The notes: a model not told the origin generated them from the letters alone. Shown: positions 36,900 through 51,600, counted from the stretch's first letter. The stretch is 64,000 bases of DNA from Trichopria drosophilae (GCA_030407085.1 CM059582.1:30517001-30581000); one strand, 5' to 3'. A program made the numbers and translations.

Positions 36900-39215
36900 C
36901 CTGAAAGACCCAACAGTATAACTTAGGATGGGGACTACTGTAATGGAATTGGAAAAATTACAAAAATGTAACCAAATGATGTTTACACTTAGCTTATGGT
37001 AAACTTTTGGAAATATATCAAAATAATAATCGTTTCCAGTCTATTTTGGTATGCTGGCCACGAATTTTAAGTCAAAATTTGTCGCTCTGCCTCTGTCGCT
37101 CTCTTGAAAAAGCATTAAAATAACACATTTTTGCACCCGTTGTGCATTTATCTTAACAAACATAATACGGACGAAAAAAGTTATCAACACAAGATACAGC
37201 GCAGAAATTCTCTACAAAAAAGGTTCTGCAATGGTTAGATTAGTATTAATGAGAAGAGGTTTTGGGGAAAGGGCTGGGTATACTTTAGTTCTTAGTAGGT
37301 TTGCTAGTGGTTATGTCAGGTTAGCAGAAACGATAGCTGAGGTCCACATGTGAGTTTGGGCATTGCTAGGTCAGAAATCCCGTTTTTATCATTTTCTTTT
37401 ATTCAGTCTTCATTTATGAATTATCCTTTTATTTTACGTAGAAAATGTGTATAACATTTTTGTAGAGATTTTTCTACGATATCCCTTGGAACACTTTTTA
37501 GTTCTGAATTCTATTTCTTGAATTAAATGCAAAAAATTATGTTTTTCGGTGCTTTTTCAAAACAAATACACAAATTCACAAATTCGGGTATTATTTATCA
37601 TACTTCTTTTATATTCACTAGTTTCTTTGAGGTAATTTTTACCTTCGTGTTACAATTCACCAAATATAGAAATGATACTCATACGTTCTTTAACAAGTTT
37701 AATTTCCCTAGTAGAAGTCATTACTGCATTAAACACACAACAGAAATGAGACTTGTACACTTGTTAACAACCCAAAATATTTCTGTTTGAAATTATCCAG
37801 GACTCTTTCTTGCCTAATATGGTGAACACATTTTTCATTGCCATAAAATACGTTGTTATCCAGTATTGTTTTTTTACCCTTAACTTACATCTTAATCGCA
37901 AAATTAATAACCTTTTTCGAATTAGATTTAGATGCCCAATAAATCTAGAGTATCGAATAACTTTTTAAAAACGAAATACTTCTTTAGAAAGAACTCCGGT
38001 CAGTTGCGCTTGTCGGATTGAATGTTGCAATTTATAGCATGCAATTCCCTCACTGACAGCATTTTAGTTTCTTATTTCAGATAGAAAAATGCATTTTCTT
38101 TAGAATGCGTAAATCTTATTGTACTCTACTTTTCGAACACGGAAAAGAAAAAATCAATTTTAATATCTAGAGATAGCATTATATCTCTCACAACAGTAAG
38201 CTACGAATGTATTCTTTAGAGGTAGGATACATTTCTAAAATCTGTGTGATCTTATTAAAATGTGTAAGAAATCGAAAATAAGTTCATCAGAGTATAAAAT
38301 TTTTCGATATATTTTCGGATATATTACATGAACGTTTTTTAATCTCAAATTATGCTTTATACTTTATTGTTCATGTTTATTATTTTAGTATTAGTGATTG
38401 CTTCATAAACCAGGTGGCTGATCTGCCTGATTTTCTTACTTATCTAATACTAAAAATGAGAAAATATATCCATTAGCATAGAAATATTGTAAGTGATTTA
38501 ACAATTTCTCTGGAAAAATATATATATTTTTTTCTTCAATTCCACATAAACATCAATAATAAAGTAAAAAATCTTAATGTAACTTTCTAGCGTTTAATGT
38601 TATATGTTTTATGTACAGCCAACTAATTTATTGGCGTATATTTCCACACTCAAATAACAAAGTAAACAACACGTTGAAGAATGGATAATGGCTTATTTTC
38701 AAAAATGAAACAGGTGCTTATATCTGTTATATAAAAATCATTTATAAAGTAATAAAAACGAAAACACAATAATAAATTCACTTTTTACTTAGCATTAATA
38801 AATAACATTCTTATACAATGTATGCAGACGCGAGACATAACCGATATAAACAATGCATGAACATACAATACTTTATTCTTTTGCGAAAAAACATAATTTA
38901 TATTCTATCATATTTTCCACGAAATATGTAAAAATAAAATGTTGTTTACGTTTATTCCTAGGATTATTTTATTTTTCTTTAAGATTTATGTTCTTCAAAC
39001 ACACTTAATAAAATTATATTCCCATTTGCATCTTTAAAAATGTTTACAATGTAAATTATTTTCAAAATGAAACGAATATGTTTGCAGGTGGCTATTAAAA
39101 AAATGGTAAATTTATTCGTTAAGTAGGTAATCCAAATTCCGCTATTTTAGTCCTTTTAAATAATTGCATTTGATAAAATCTTTTAAAATATTTGCTCACA
39201 GGCAATTAAAGCGAG
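36900..39215. other. AT-rich non-coding stretch with a foldback fragment
   Basis: No exon recognised. Near 37202-37227 'gcagaaattctctacaaaaaaggtt' matches the inner arm of the foldback element at 10298-10966. The rest is unremarkable. Confidence 0.4.
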
Positions 39216-39224
39216 TAAAAATTC

Positions 39225-39350
39225 AAACTTTTATATTCACACTCAGAGCACATCTAAAAGCAATATTCTAAGACGAATATTCACTCTTGCATTACCCTAA
39301 TATTCTAGACTTCAAAGAGTGTAAATATGTAACTTCCAGCGGGTAAACAT
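39225..39350. repeat. Short cluster of ATTCACTCTT/AGAGTGT words
   Basis: Several copies of 'attcac(a)ctc' and 'aagagtgtaaat' in opposite orientations over 125 bases. The vocabulary resembles the element at 36432-36891; it may be a decayed relative. Confidence 0.35.
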
Positions 39351-41450
39351 TCACCTGGATAAAAATGCTATCAAAATTCATATTTTGGAAGTGAGTATTC
39401 GAATTATTTTTATTACATCATCAATATCAATTTTATTAATAAACGAATTTTAAAATCTGCATAAATGCGATACATGCAAGCCATTTAATAAACAAAAATA
39501 TTGGATATTGAAAAACCAAATCATAATAAAGTTAAAATTGAAACGATTATGATATTTTTAATAATGTATAGAGAAATTAAAAATTTTTAATTATTCAAAG
39601 AATGTGTATAACACAGTTGAAATGTGATAAAATTATTAATATTTGAAACTCTTTTCCAACAAGAATAACACAAGAAGGACGAATAAAAATAGAAAACTAA
39701 TGGCTTTGATCCTGCGGCCTTTGGCTCATGTACTCATCGATTGGGCAGGATTTCATACACCAGTCTATAATATTGAAAGTAGAAAGAAAAACTGAAAATG
39801 ATAATTTTCAAAACATCGACTTTCTGCAACTTCAGCCGGAGCATTATTATATAATGTAATGGATATTATTAGTCTTATTTGTTGTTTCGACGTAATATTT
39901 ATAATTAATAAAAGCGTAATTTTTTCTTGGCCGATTTATCAAAATGAATAGAAGACTTTCATCTCGGAACGGATAGTCTAATAAAAGAAAATGATCTTTT
40001 ATATCTCCTTTTTTGTAGAGAATTTGACGCTCTTTATTTTGTGTGATTTGGATTTTTTATACAAAATGCAAACAACGTATTTTTCATTTTTTTTTTGTTC
40101 GCCCTCTTCATAATTTAGTATGGGTTGACCTAAAAACTAACCAGATATAAGTTAGGCCATTCAACATTTTTATAAAGAGATTGAACATTGATATCGGGCG
40201 AAAATGTTGGCATTGCTCATTTTTTAGTTCTTGAAACGTCGAAATTTGATGTAAAACTGTTGGGTAATTTTTTTTGCCGAGGTAACCAAATTCAACTTCG
40301 TCTAGTCGTGTGATCTGAGTCAATCTAAAAAGTGAAAGAAACGAAAATTAAGTAAATAGCGCAAATGTTGATAGCCACTGTTTTGTGAAGATAATGAATG
40401 AATGATTTCTTTTTTGTTCTGCTGGCAGCTGACCATTTTTTTACTACAAACGCAGTACATTTCAAATTTTTCAAAGCTTTAAAAGTTTACCATAATTTAT
40501 AGTGACTCAGGACATTCACGGTATGCGCACAAATTCACGCGATTAGAGGGCAAAAAATATAGCAGAATGGAACAAACCAATTCGAATATTTGTTTTAATC
40601 CATGCCTTCTACATTGCTAATTATTTTATTTCATATATTATTATCTTATAACTTTCAGGACATTTGTTTTCAAAATTACGATATTTGTAATTTTCGAGGC
40701 ATTGTTAAAAATATATGTGTAGATGATGCCCAATAGAAATTCATAAAAAATTATAAGAAACAATAACTTTGAATATTAAAATTGTAATAGCGCAGCCTTT
40801 GTAATAGTTTGCAAAATGAGCCGAATAACATGTAACGATTTTATTCAGCTCAAATCCTCAAAAAGGATTTTTTTTTGTAAGTATTCCAAGATTGTGAAGT
40901 TTTAGAGTATGATTTCCAATCAATAATGAATTTTAGAAATATTGACAAAACATCAATAATGTAAAACATTTTAACCGTGAATTGAAAAATTCAATAAAAA
41001 CGCAAAACTATTTAAATTAAAACTACAGGAAAATTTAACAATTTCAAATGCTTGATAAGATTAATTACAAAACGCAGATGTTTTCTAAAATGTATTAGCA
41101 TTCTATTTATATCGTATTATGGTGGGCTTGTTATAAATATCATAAGGAAAATTGGCGCCAAGATAATTTTCCAGGTCAAAACTAAAAACAAAGACGATGT
41201 TCCTAGATTATTATAGCATTCATTTTTAAAAAGATATTATCAAATTCAATGCTCTGGCTCACAAAAATCTACTCGCAACATATATTTCAACAAAATAACA
41301 GATGTTTGTATAAACAATCTTTTTTTTTTTAAGTTTTCTCATCTGGAAATAAAATAGAGTATACTTGAAAATATTAAGAAAGGCATCTTTCAAAAATACC
41401 AAAAAATCATTTTACTCGAGTAACTGAGATGACACGAAACAAAACTTTTC
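39351..41450. other. AT-rich non-coding stretch
   Basis: No coding, RNA or bounded repeat signal seen. Frames are short and of low complexity. Confidence 0.4.
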
Positions 41451-41454
41451 GGTT

Positions 41455-41975
41455 TTTGGATGCGGGTCGTAAAACCAACAATCCAAAAGCCTACTGTCAT
41501 AAAGCTGACAGTCGAAATGCTGGCAGTCAAAAAGCCGATACATAAAAAAATAGACACATTGACAATAGGACAGTCATTTTTCGAAGTGTAGGTTTTTTAA
41601 GGCGCACCTCAAAGACATTGCAAAAAAAAAACATTAAAAAGCAGGCAAGTTTTAAAGTCTGTTTTTTTAAATGTCTGGTTTTTGAATGTCTGTATTCTTT
41701 AAAATCTGGTTTTTGAATGTCTGCTTTTTAATGTTTGTTTCTTGAAATGTCGGGTTTTTGAAGTGCGCCCAAAAATACCGACACTTGGAAAAATGATTAT
41801 CATATTGTCGATGTGTCTATTTCTTTGTCTGCATTTTGAAATGTCTGTATTCTGAAATATCTGTTTTTTTAAAGTCTGTTTTTCGAATTTGGAGTTTTTT
41901 AAATGTCAGTTTTGTGATTTTTCGGATTTTTGAGGTGCACCCGGTTTTTCGACTGTCGACTTTTCGACCAGCACT
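41455..41975. mobile_element. GTCKG-T chain element, copy 1 (palindromic)
   Basis: The left part reads as repeats of 'CAGTCaaAAAGCC'. The right part is a chain of 14-18-base units of the form TTTTTGAATGTCTGG. Inner arms pair: 'aatagacacattgacaatag...cagtcatttttc' (about 41559-41602) against 'gaaaaatgattatcatattgtcgatgtgtctatt' (about 41788-41821). Ends carry 'ggatgcgggtcg' on the left and 'ccagcactcc' on the right. No open frame. Confidence 0.65.
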
Positions 41976-41979
41976 CCTG

Positions 41980-42930
41980 TTTTTCACTCCAAAGTAACTA
42001 GTTTTCTTATTATTCCCGCTATTCCTTCAATAATAAATATTCAAATGATTTTGCATTCCCGTTCATAAAACTATAATCGAAAACAAATGAATCAATGCTA
42101 TCAGATAAATAATTTAAAAAACATAATACAAATCTTTCCTCTCGGTAAAGTGACATTGGCAATGAGAAAATGAAAGTCCAAAGACATTGTCCTTGCACGC
42201 CGCGTGCGATCGACCCTCGCACTATTGCACGCTGGAAAATCTATTCACTGATTTCTTCCGCTGTTACTTTCCAGGTTGCCGGTGAATGAAGTAAAGTGTT
42301 GTGGATGAACTCACAACTTCTTTCACGTGCATTTAAAAGGAGGGGGAGAAACACTAGCCGTCAGATTGGCTTTGATGTAACTATCGTAACAACCGCGGAC
42401 GTTATTTCTCACAATTCTCAGATCGCCTGGTCAGTGTGCTATTGAATATGCGCGTGATAAGTCTCCATTCGCATTTTGGGCAGATCCAGGATCCAGGACA
42501 CGTTTTCTAACAATTTTATGTGAGAAAGGTACATATTCAATTCCGGGCGTTTTTAAAATATTTTTATTTATATTTTTTCTTATATTTCCGTCATTTATTT
42601 TGTGCTGTGAAGTTTTTTTTTGTGTTTTAAAAGTGAGAAGTGCCAATTTTTAATTTAGTTCCACAATGAACGAAATATTTTTTTAATTTCTTCGTGAATT
42701 TTATTTATGTCTGATCAGTTTCGACTGTTATCACTGAATTTTCATGCCAATTTTCTTAATGACAGTTTCAGTTATTATCATTTCTTAATTTCAATACTTT
42801 TCATTTTATTAACTTGTTAAACAATAATTAAGAGAATAATTTTGTTGTATTATGTCATTTTGAAAATTTGCACTTTTAACAGTAGGAAAAGAACTTCATG
42901 GCGATATTCCACAGAAAAGCGCACGAGCTG
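41980..42930. other. Non-coding DNA with a GC-moderate patch
   Basis: 42130-42470 contains moderately GC-rich, complex sequence ('gccgcgtgcgatcgaccctcgcac', 'ttccaggttgccggtgaatgaag'). A possible acceptor 'ttactttccag' ends near 42272 but no sustained frame follows. Remainder AT-rich. Confidence 0.3.
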
Positions 42931-42949
42931 ATGGTACGACGGATCATTT

Positions 42950-43440
42950 GAATGCATAAAAGCCGTCCTTTGCCAAAGATGATTTTTTTTAATAACGGTG
43001 TAATTACACATCGCGGTTCTCTTAATCAAATCACTGTTTCAGTCTCACAACGACGTCGTTCATTCAAGGTCGGATCGATAAAATTCAATTATAACTTAAT
43101 GCGTGTACCAATCTTCATGCCCAATCGTTTAATAAGAACGAGTTTGTACACCTTGAAATCCGTTCGACTGCTTATTAATCGGGATTAAAACGCATGACTA
43201 ACGCTCACTACGGGACATTTAACTTTCAAAAAGCCCGCGTCGAACTGCACCGGCGGGCGCCTGCGGTGTGCACGACTGATTCTTATCTTCTTGCCGTGGG
43301 AGTAATTACCGTCACTATTACTCACTCGCTAGCACAGCCGCTCTATTTCACGGCGAATAATGTGATCGCGTTATCACTACTTATCATAACTTATCCCGAA
43401 CCGAACGTTGACACTAGGGGCGTTTCTATGTCGTAATCGT
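42950..43440. other. GC-moderate island, candidate regulatory element
   Basis: Two consecutive open frames (42952-43188 and 43194-43436) translate to sequence without recognisable domains, and no splice pairing was found. Base composition differs clearly from the surrounding DNA. Confidence 0.3.
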
Positions 43441-43914
43441 GTGACTGTGTGAAGGATTGTGCGACTTTTTATGTGACACGATTTTCGCAATAAAATTATA
43501 TTGAGAAGAAAAGATCGAACAAACTACATGATCGACTTTACTGTACATCCTGATGATCTTTATCAGATCCATAAAAGTGAGTACTCGATGGAAAACATTT
43601 GGATCCTAAAGTCATTGACACCTGAAATGGATTTTTAAATGTTTAACAATTTGAATCAAGTATTTCGTATCAAAAATAAAGTTTAAAAACATTCAAAATA
43701 ACTTTTTTTTTAAGAAATATATTTGGTTTTATGAATTTTTTTTCTATTTCGAAAATTTTATTACATTTCTAAAAAAATGACAAAGAACAAAAAATGGTTG
43801 GTATTTATCATAGAATATACCATTTTTTTAAAAATTCGATAAAAAGTGTAACTAAAAAATTTCATAAAATATCATTTGAAAAATCGGATATTTTCATATA
43901 AAAAATCTGTTATT

Positions 43915-44180
43915 TACTATCTGAGTGCACTTCAAAACATCCGACAACTCACAAAACAGACACTTCAAAACCCCGACATTCAAAAACCCGGCATTCAACA
44001 ACCAGACAAAAACAAAAACAACAAGCTTTGATAAACCAGACATATCAAAAAACAGACTTTCAACATATGTCTGCATTTTGAAATGTCCGGTTTTTGAAGG
44101 CCTATTTTCTGAAATGGGTTTTTAATCTCTCTTTTTTGAAATAGCTGATTTTTTAATATCTGGTTTTTTAATGACTTTGA
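43915..44180. mobile_element. GTCKG-T chain element, copy 2
   Basis: Units CCGACATTCAAAAA on the left switch to their complement TTTTTGAAATGTCCGG on the right, with the turn near 44055-44085 ('aaaacagactttcaacatatgtctgcattttg'). The frames of 60-66 codons here are by-products of the repeat. Confidence 0.65.
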
Positions 44181-45600
44181 AATCGAACTTGAGTGTCAGC
44201 CAACAAGAATTCTAATGGAGTCAAATTTGAAGAAAACTGCAAAAAATTTACAAAAATTTCTTATGAAACTGTGGATAAAACGGTGAAAAATATTTTAATT
44301 TTATGACAGAAATTATATTTCTATATCGACCTAAAAATAACGTAATATGTTTCTTTTTTTTAAATTTGTGACTGTTGTAACTCAGAACTGCTTTGATTTT
44401 TAAAAGAAAAATGCTAAGATCAAAACATTGGCAGAAATTACCAAGGAATATAATTGTTTTCCAATTGCATAAACGATATTTTTATAAATTTATTACTTAC
44501 ATTTTTTAACAAATTTTTGGAATTTAACCCAAAATTCTGGAATCGTTTTGATACGTTCTTTGATGAATTGTAACTATTTTTTTTTATTTCCAATCTTTTC
44601 TAAAAGTTTATAGTTCTTAAAAAAAATATTCTACACTATATTTGAAATGTATTTCCTCAAAATTATCAACGTATCGAAAATAATTGCAGGGAATAATGAA
44701 TACTTAGAATTCAGCAAGGAATGTACCACATTTTTTTTCAAAATTTTTTTATCAATTTTTAAAAATCTATTTCAAAAATCTAAATAACAATTTCTGAAAA
44801 TTTCACTTTAAAAAATATTTTTGAAAATGACAGTATATTTCCTGATGATTTCTGAGAACTCCTTTGAGTTACAGGTTTCAAAAATTATAATTATGAATTC
44901 ATTTTGAAGTCGTTCTAATGAAGTAGAGTATAAAAATGAAATGTTTTCTTAAAATTTAAGTATTATATCCAATTTTATGCATAGTTTTGTGCATAAGACG
45001 ATTTTTTTTAATTTCGTGCCATATTGGAATTACTAATGGTTAAAACTCAATTTTTTCCACAGAATATTCAAGGGCGATCTAAAAAATAGTAGTATACGTA
45101 TATTTACGTATTTTTTAACTTGAATATTGATACGAATTACTTGACTGAAATCGAAGTAAAACTAATAGCATTTCAGGCGTTAATTGATTAAAAAGAAACC
45201 CAAATGAGATAATTTTTATAGACAATTCAAAACCAAATTTCGATAAATTGAAGACCAAATAACAATGATTTTGAGATCTCGTGATGTCGAATTTATTAAA
45301 AACAATAGTCCCGATCTGGGATTGAACATTACTATACATTTCAACGTAACCTATTATAGCCAGGGATGACATTTTTTTGCAATTTCAATCAAGTATTTTA
45401 TATTAAACTATAACATTTATAATAACGGTTGTAACTATAACGTATAAAATTCCGACCAATTGAAATACTTTCAGTAGTAAAAAAGTAGTCAAATCAACTA
45501 AGATTTTTTTTCAGTGTACAGAAAAGTGGAAATATTTGAACTTTTATTCCAATTTTTTTTGTTTTTTTTTGCAACCTCCTCTAAAGGTTCAGTTTTCGAA
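44181..45600. other. AT-rich non-coding stretch
   Basis: No exon, RNA gene or bounded repeat recognised. Confidence 0.4.
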
Positions 45601-45647
45601 TAAAGGAACTAAAAATAATATAAGGATATCAATTTCAACCTTAAAAT

Positions 45648-45689
45648 CTTCAAGTGGCAAAAATGTCATTCCCGGCGATAATGGGTTAA
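45648..45689 (-). repeat. Possible TTAA-element end
   Basis: Read on the minus strand: TTAACCCATTATCGCCGGGA followed by 'atgacatttttgccac'. This resembles the right end of the element at 985-1790 in layout (TTAACCCC..., then TGAC..., then TTTGCCA) but differs in detail. No partner end found. Confidence 0.4.
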
Positions 45690-47990
45690 AATGTCCTGAA
45701 AGAGATAAACGGTCTAAGACATGGAAAAAAATGATTATTCACAACATCTACATTAAAGTAGTAAGCACAAAAATAGTGAATGCAACAACATAAAAAGTAA
45801 ATTTAGTAAACAATTATTGTTTGTTTGTGCTAATAATTTTGAATAGTTATCATATTATTATCATAACTATTTTTCCTAGTAAGTAATGAAACTTCTAACC
45901 TCTTCAGCATGCGCCGATAAATGAGACAAACGAATTTTAAAATACTATTTTGAATTTTTTATAGAGTTTATTATGTATTCAGAGTCAAGGAAAATGAATC
46001 CGATATAAACATTTTTCGTTCAGTTATTTTTGTGTCACCGCCTTAAATATACAAGCTCGAAATTAGTGATTTTTTCAATATTTCGAAGTTCAAATAAACC
46101 AGAAATTTAATTGCATAACAAAATACGATGGTAGATTAGATAAGGTTACAATAAGCGAAGGAACCTACATATAGTAAATAATAGTTTATTCTAAATATCC
46201 TAAATATTAATCCTAAATATTAGTTCATTCTAATAGTTCAAACGCAAAATAGAATCTATTATTCAAAGGAAATTTAATCAGTTACGTTATTTATTTGTTA
46301 GCCATGTAATTCTAGCAGATGACTTTAACTGCTCTTTTTCAGTTATATATATATATATATATCACCTAATTATCTATAAGACACCGTAGTAAGCCCATAA
46401 ACTTTACCTAACATTACCTAATTAAATCTACTTTTCTTATAAGATATGTAAAAAAATGATTGCAGATTTTATTGCGATGTTTTGTGCAATAATTGTTTCA
46501 TTTTTTACACATCTTTTGTACTTTTTTCATCGCACACACTGTATGTAAACACAAAGGATAATATTTCATTTGCGAAATGAAAAAGGAAGATTTTTTATTT
46601 GTGAAACCGACTGATTTTCGCAGCTATTCGTTTTTCAATATCATAACTATTTATGACAATGTACAATTTGTGAAATTTTATTGTTTCAGATTAATTGAAA
46701 ATGTAATCAATTCAAACACCGTAACTTTTTTTAAAGTGAATTTTTTTTGGTTGGAAAGAATTCTATCTACTCTTGACTGTCTTCTAATTTAAATTCGCAT
46801 CCTTTTTTGTAATTGGGAAATTGGTAAATGAAAGTAGATTCAACTATTGATTACTATACAATTTCCACTGATATCTAGTTCTTAGTTTTCAGTCAGAGAA
46901 CAACCATTCTCTTTCAAATGTGATTTCAGTAGTAACTATTCCATAATACAACGATAAAATATATAAACTTCCTCGAAAGCACAATAAAGAATCTATGTTT
47001 ACATTCAAGTAGATATTTATTTTCATATTTCCAAATATAAGGATACAGGTTAGGTATTTTTTAAGTGAACGTTCAACAGTAATCATATATTGTCGTCTAC
47101 TTTGGTTTAATAAAACACAACGGCAACTAGTAACTACTAAGCTTACAATGAAAGCTTTGTCATTCCCATCAAACAATCATTATTACAAACTTGACAAACG
47201 TTAATAAAATGTCAGGTTTTAAAGAAAGTAAATCAACACTTATACTAACAAAAAACAATCTTTATTAATAATTAGACTGGATGACAATATAACATTTACG
47301 AAATATTCTATATGTATATATGCTTTATAATCAGAATAAATTTTCCTAATTTTCATCCACGTTAAAACTTGTCGCCTGAAAGTATCTCGGCACCAATGTT
47401 ACCAATATTTCCTGTAATTGATTTGTAATTCCAGGTAATTTCTTCCATAATCGTGCAACCATTTCTGTAATCCCATAAAAATATCCAATTCCATTGTCAC
47501 ATTAAATTCAATCTGAGATTAAATTCTGCTTGGATTACAAATCTACCGTTGAGGTTGTTGAATGTTGGAAACATATTTCTGGATGCGTTCCACTACAACC
47601 TTGCATACTTCTTGAATTACGAAGGACAAAATAATAACGCAGCAAGATTACAGGCGAGGATTAGTTTAAACACAATTATAGTACACTTGGAATTTTTAGT
47701 TTAGATTGCGGGCGTAATTATTTACGCGGTATTCTAAGGCACGTCATTGAGTTTCAAGCAGAAATGTTAGAACATTATGCTCACTACTCTGATGTAATCT
47801 AATTAGAATACAATCGGATAAGATATGATCGTTCGTGCCGTTAGCCCTTTATATTATGCTTAATAATAATTATAGCACCGCCATTTTTAATGATGTGCAT
47901 TTTAGATCGCAGGTGAAATGAGAGTACTTAATAAAAATTATCGAATCGCAAGTGATTTCGATAAAAGAGACAAGAAATTGTGGCAAGAAG
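45690..47990. other. AT-rich non-coding stretch with a TA microsatellite
   Basis: (TA)n runs at about 46344-46363. No exon recognised. Confidence 0.45.
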
Positions 47991-47994
47991 TGAA

Positions 47995-48235
47995 CGAGTG
48001 ATAAATAGTGGGTGCGGATAGAAAAGTCGATAAACAAAAAGAGCCAAAAAAGCCGAAACTTCCAATAAAAAACAACACCAAAAAGACACACCAAAAAGAC
48101 TCCGTAATTGGGAAACTCGAACTCTCATTTTGTGTTTGTTTTAATGTGAATATATACTGGGGCCAATGAAAATAAAAGATTCTTTTTGAATGTCGGTTTT
48201 TTTAACTTTCGGTTATTTCAGCACGCACTTGAAAT
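47995..48235. mobile_element. GTCKG-T chain element, copy 3
   Basis: Starts 'gggtgcggatagaaaagtcgataaac', runs through AAAAAGCC/AAAAAGACAC units and, after a spacer, continues with 'gaatgtcggtttttttaactttcgg' before ending 'cagcacgcact'. Same vocabulary and end motifs (GGTGCGG / CAGCAC) as the copies near 41455 and 52680. Confidence 0.55.
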
Positions 48236-48524
48236 TAACTAAATCAAGTATTTAAGTCATTATGTTTTGTAGTATTGAAAATGGTATCCTCAGAACTTAA
48301 TATGAATACTTCGAATATAATTAATAGCATAGTTATTACAGTTGACTATTATAATTAAATTGGTAGCGTATATTTAGATTGATGAATGCATTAAGTAACT
48401 TAATTATTATTATAAATTTATTATGCATAATGAACAGAAAATAATATTGTTCAGTATTTATTCACTAATTGCTTATTAAGTGGCATTATGTTATTTCTCT
48501 CTTTTAGATTAAATTAATAGTTCA

Positions 48525-48685
48525 TTGTGCAACTAGAGAGCAAAATAGGTGTTTCCCTACTAGTGCGAGTGGTGTACCCTAACAAAGCGAGGTCCATTGT
48601 GGCACTTAACTATTTTTTCATACGTGAGAGTGATATTTGCTCCCTAGGGAGAGAAAGTACTATTTTGCTCCATATATCGCTAGAA
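48525..48685. repeat. Dispersed 'GGGAGCAAAATA' repeat, copy 2
   Basis: Aligns in opposite orientation with the right part of 14760-15215. Shared blocks include 'gagagcaaaataggtgttt', 'agtgcgag', 'aaagcgagg' and 'gctccctaggga'. It sits inside a spurious 90-codon frame. Confidence 0.65.
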
Positions 48686-48689
48686 CAAT

Positions 48690-51600
48690 ATTGCTTTTTG
48701 TGCTCAGAGTGTCAAAAATTCGAATTACTGATATGGAATAATGGAAATATTGCTAAGAATATAGTATTCAGTACAATAAGAAAAACAAATGAAACGTAAA
48801 CTTCTCTGGGTAACTACTAAATGGAAATTCAGATTATGTCCTGGGTCGCAATTTGACGATTTCAAACCAACAAATTTGCTATCATAGATAGATCAATGAC
48901 TTTAATTCTGATTAGTGACCGACTACTACACTACTTACACTAAATTAAATGAACATCAGATGATTTCCGAATATATTGCACTGAGAAAAGGGTGTATATT
49001 TACTGCTAAGATAGTTCAATTGTTATTAACTGTTTATTAATTGTTTAATATTACAGATACGAATTTTAACTATCATTATAGAATTTTCGAGTGCTCCACT
49101 CGAAAGTTAAGAAAATAACTTACCTTTACGCAGATTTTGATTTTAGTTGATGCTATTAACGCTAAAAGTTATTGTAATAACATGAAATAGTTTAACAATT
49201 TACGATGGATATCTAAATTTATGGAATATGAACAATGTGCTTCGAAAATGGTAACTGGTTTACCCAAAGTCACATTATCCAATTAAATTTTTAATTTAAT
49301 TTTTAGTAAAATACTATTGGGATTAAAAATACTTTTAATTATCACGCTTAATTTGTACTTCTTATTTCAGTCGTTAATTGAATTATTAACTAAATAATTA
49401 TCGATATGAACAAACAAATTTGTTTGAATTTTATATTCTGCAATTAGCAACAATTTAAAAATTAACGAAACTTTCATGAAGAGGAAAAACATAAATAAAC
49501 AGAAGTAATAACTCAAAGAACAATGCATACAATCAACTTTAATCGAAATAAACTCGTTATAAAAATAAAAATTAAATAAATAATTGTTGCAGGAACAAAA
49601 ACAAACGGAGTAAAAAAAATTGCATGGTCTGATTCTCGAGTGACGAAAATTGTAAACTATAACACTTCAATGTCGACATTATTACGGCCAAATTTATTTC
49701 AAAAAGGCTTTCGAAATCTTAGCGGAAGTGAACGAATTTCCAAAATGGAGAAAAGGAATAAATTGAGAAAGTAAACTGGATTTCATAATTCATTGAATAA
49801 TAGTCTTGTGACGTGGATCAATCAACTTGTCGCTATTGAAATCACTTCCAGTCTAATTAGGTAATAGAAAAAGTCGAATTAACCTTCATTAAATGAGGTT
49901 ATTTTCATTCATCGTTCTGCGTGAAAATCGTATTGTATCATCATAATCCATTATAAAATAAACAAACTTTTGAAACGATTAATAAGCAATTTGTAAAAGA
50001 ACAGTATTTTGCCTTTTTTCTTTCTTCGCCGTTCGGTAAACTAAAATTAGATTTGTCTTGTTTTATTTTAAATTTCTTTATATTTGTTTAAATTATATTC
50101 CATTTAGTAAAATTCTCCAAATAAAACTAATAAAATTATGCGATAGAAAAATTACAAACCGAATTCGCATATAATGATTCTAAAAATGGATGTAATAACT
50201 AGTAGACGCCGATCAATGAATTTATTATCGCAATATTACACGTAAAAAACATCAGCCAGAGTTGAATCATAATTTTTTTGAAATATCTGTGCAATTATCC
50301 GACCATCTACCGGACATACGTAACATATTATGTTTATAAACGAGCGATTAACAGAAAACTGCCGTTTTGTGCAAATCAGTCTGCTTCAGTTAACGACGTA
50401 TAATTCTTTCGTTTACTAATATAATCCATCATAGTTATACTTCATTAAATGAATTAAAAGGTGCAAAAACGTTTCACGTGACGAATCTTAATTATGTTTT
50501 TTACTTACATTTAATTATGTTAAAAACGGGTATTTTTAAATCATAAAAATGGCAATACATTGTAAGTAGAGCAATTAAACTGTTATTTAATCGATAATCC
50601 ATTATGATAAATAATGATATTTGTCGCGATTTACTGTGTTATAAAACAAAAATCAGCCACATAGAAGATTATGCCATAATGATAATGATTTTTCTCGCGA
50701 CTAGCAGCGTTAATTACTAAGCTATCTTTGCCTGCAGAGAGAAACGCGTTTAAATTCCGCTCCGGAGTAAAAGTGAATTACGTCGCGTAATTTGTATTCT
50801 ATGGAATGTCTTTAAAAAACTTAATTAATTTACAAGACTTGTATTAATTACCTACATTTCACTGGAACTTCTGGAGAATTGGTGGAGGTAGGTAACGTTA
50901 TCAATGAAGTTTCTTACAATATTAATTTTGATTTAAACATTAAAGAAATTTAATTCTAATGAGAAATGTTATTTGTAGATTTATTTATATTTCGTAAAAT
51001 GTTAATGAAATACAATTAAACGGTACAATAAATTTTGAATTTAATTCTATTTAATTTTCCTACGATTTAAACTGATAAACTCTACCGGCCAAAATTATCC
51101 ACTACCATTGTAAACAGGAATGAATAAAATAACATTTTTAGGTGTATTTTTAATTCATAGTTAATAAGTAGTATTAGTTTATTATTTAGTCATTTATATG
51201 TGACAAACTAAGTAGGACATTTAAACCGAATGTCTGATAAAATACACAAACTGTCATAACGCTGATGTAGGAAAAATGGAACACAATTTTAATTAACAAA
51301 ATATCGAATTGTATAAAGTAGTAAATAATGGACATATTTCAGGGAAAAAAACAAATAAAAAATAATACGCATGATGCAGTTACGTGTTCAAAGCGAATAG
51401 TTACATCGGCTCTTACTTTGGCTCAAATATTGTGCCAAACTACATTATTAAAAATATATTGAATGAAGGAGAAATTATAGTCTCCATAACATCCTCCATT
51501 ACAATTTTGAATAGTAGCGCGTAAATCCTTAAATCTTGATAGTGCAAAGAACCTCTACTTTTTTAAACTAAAAATATTTTCAGTCTACTCTTTGGAATCA

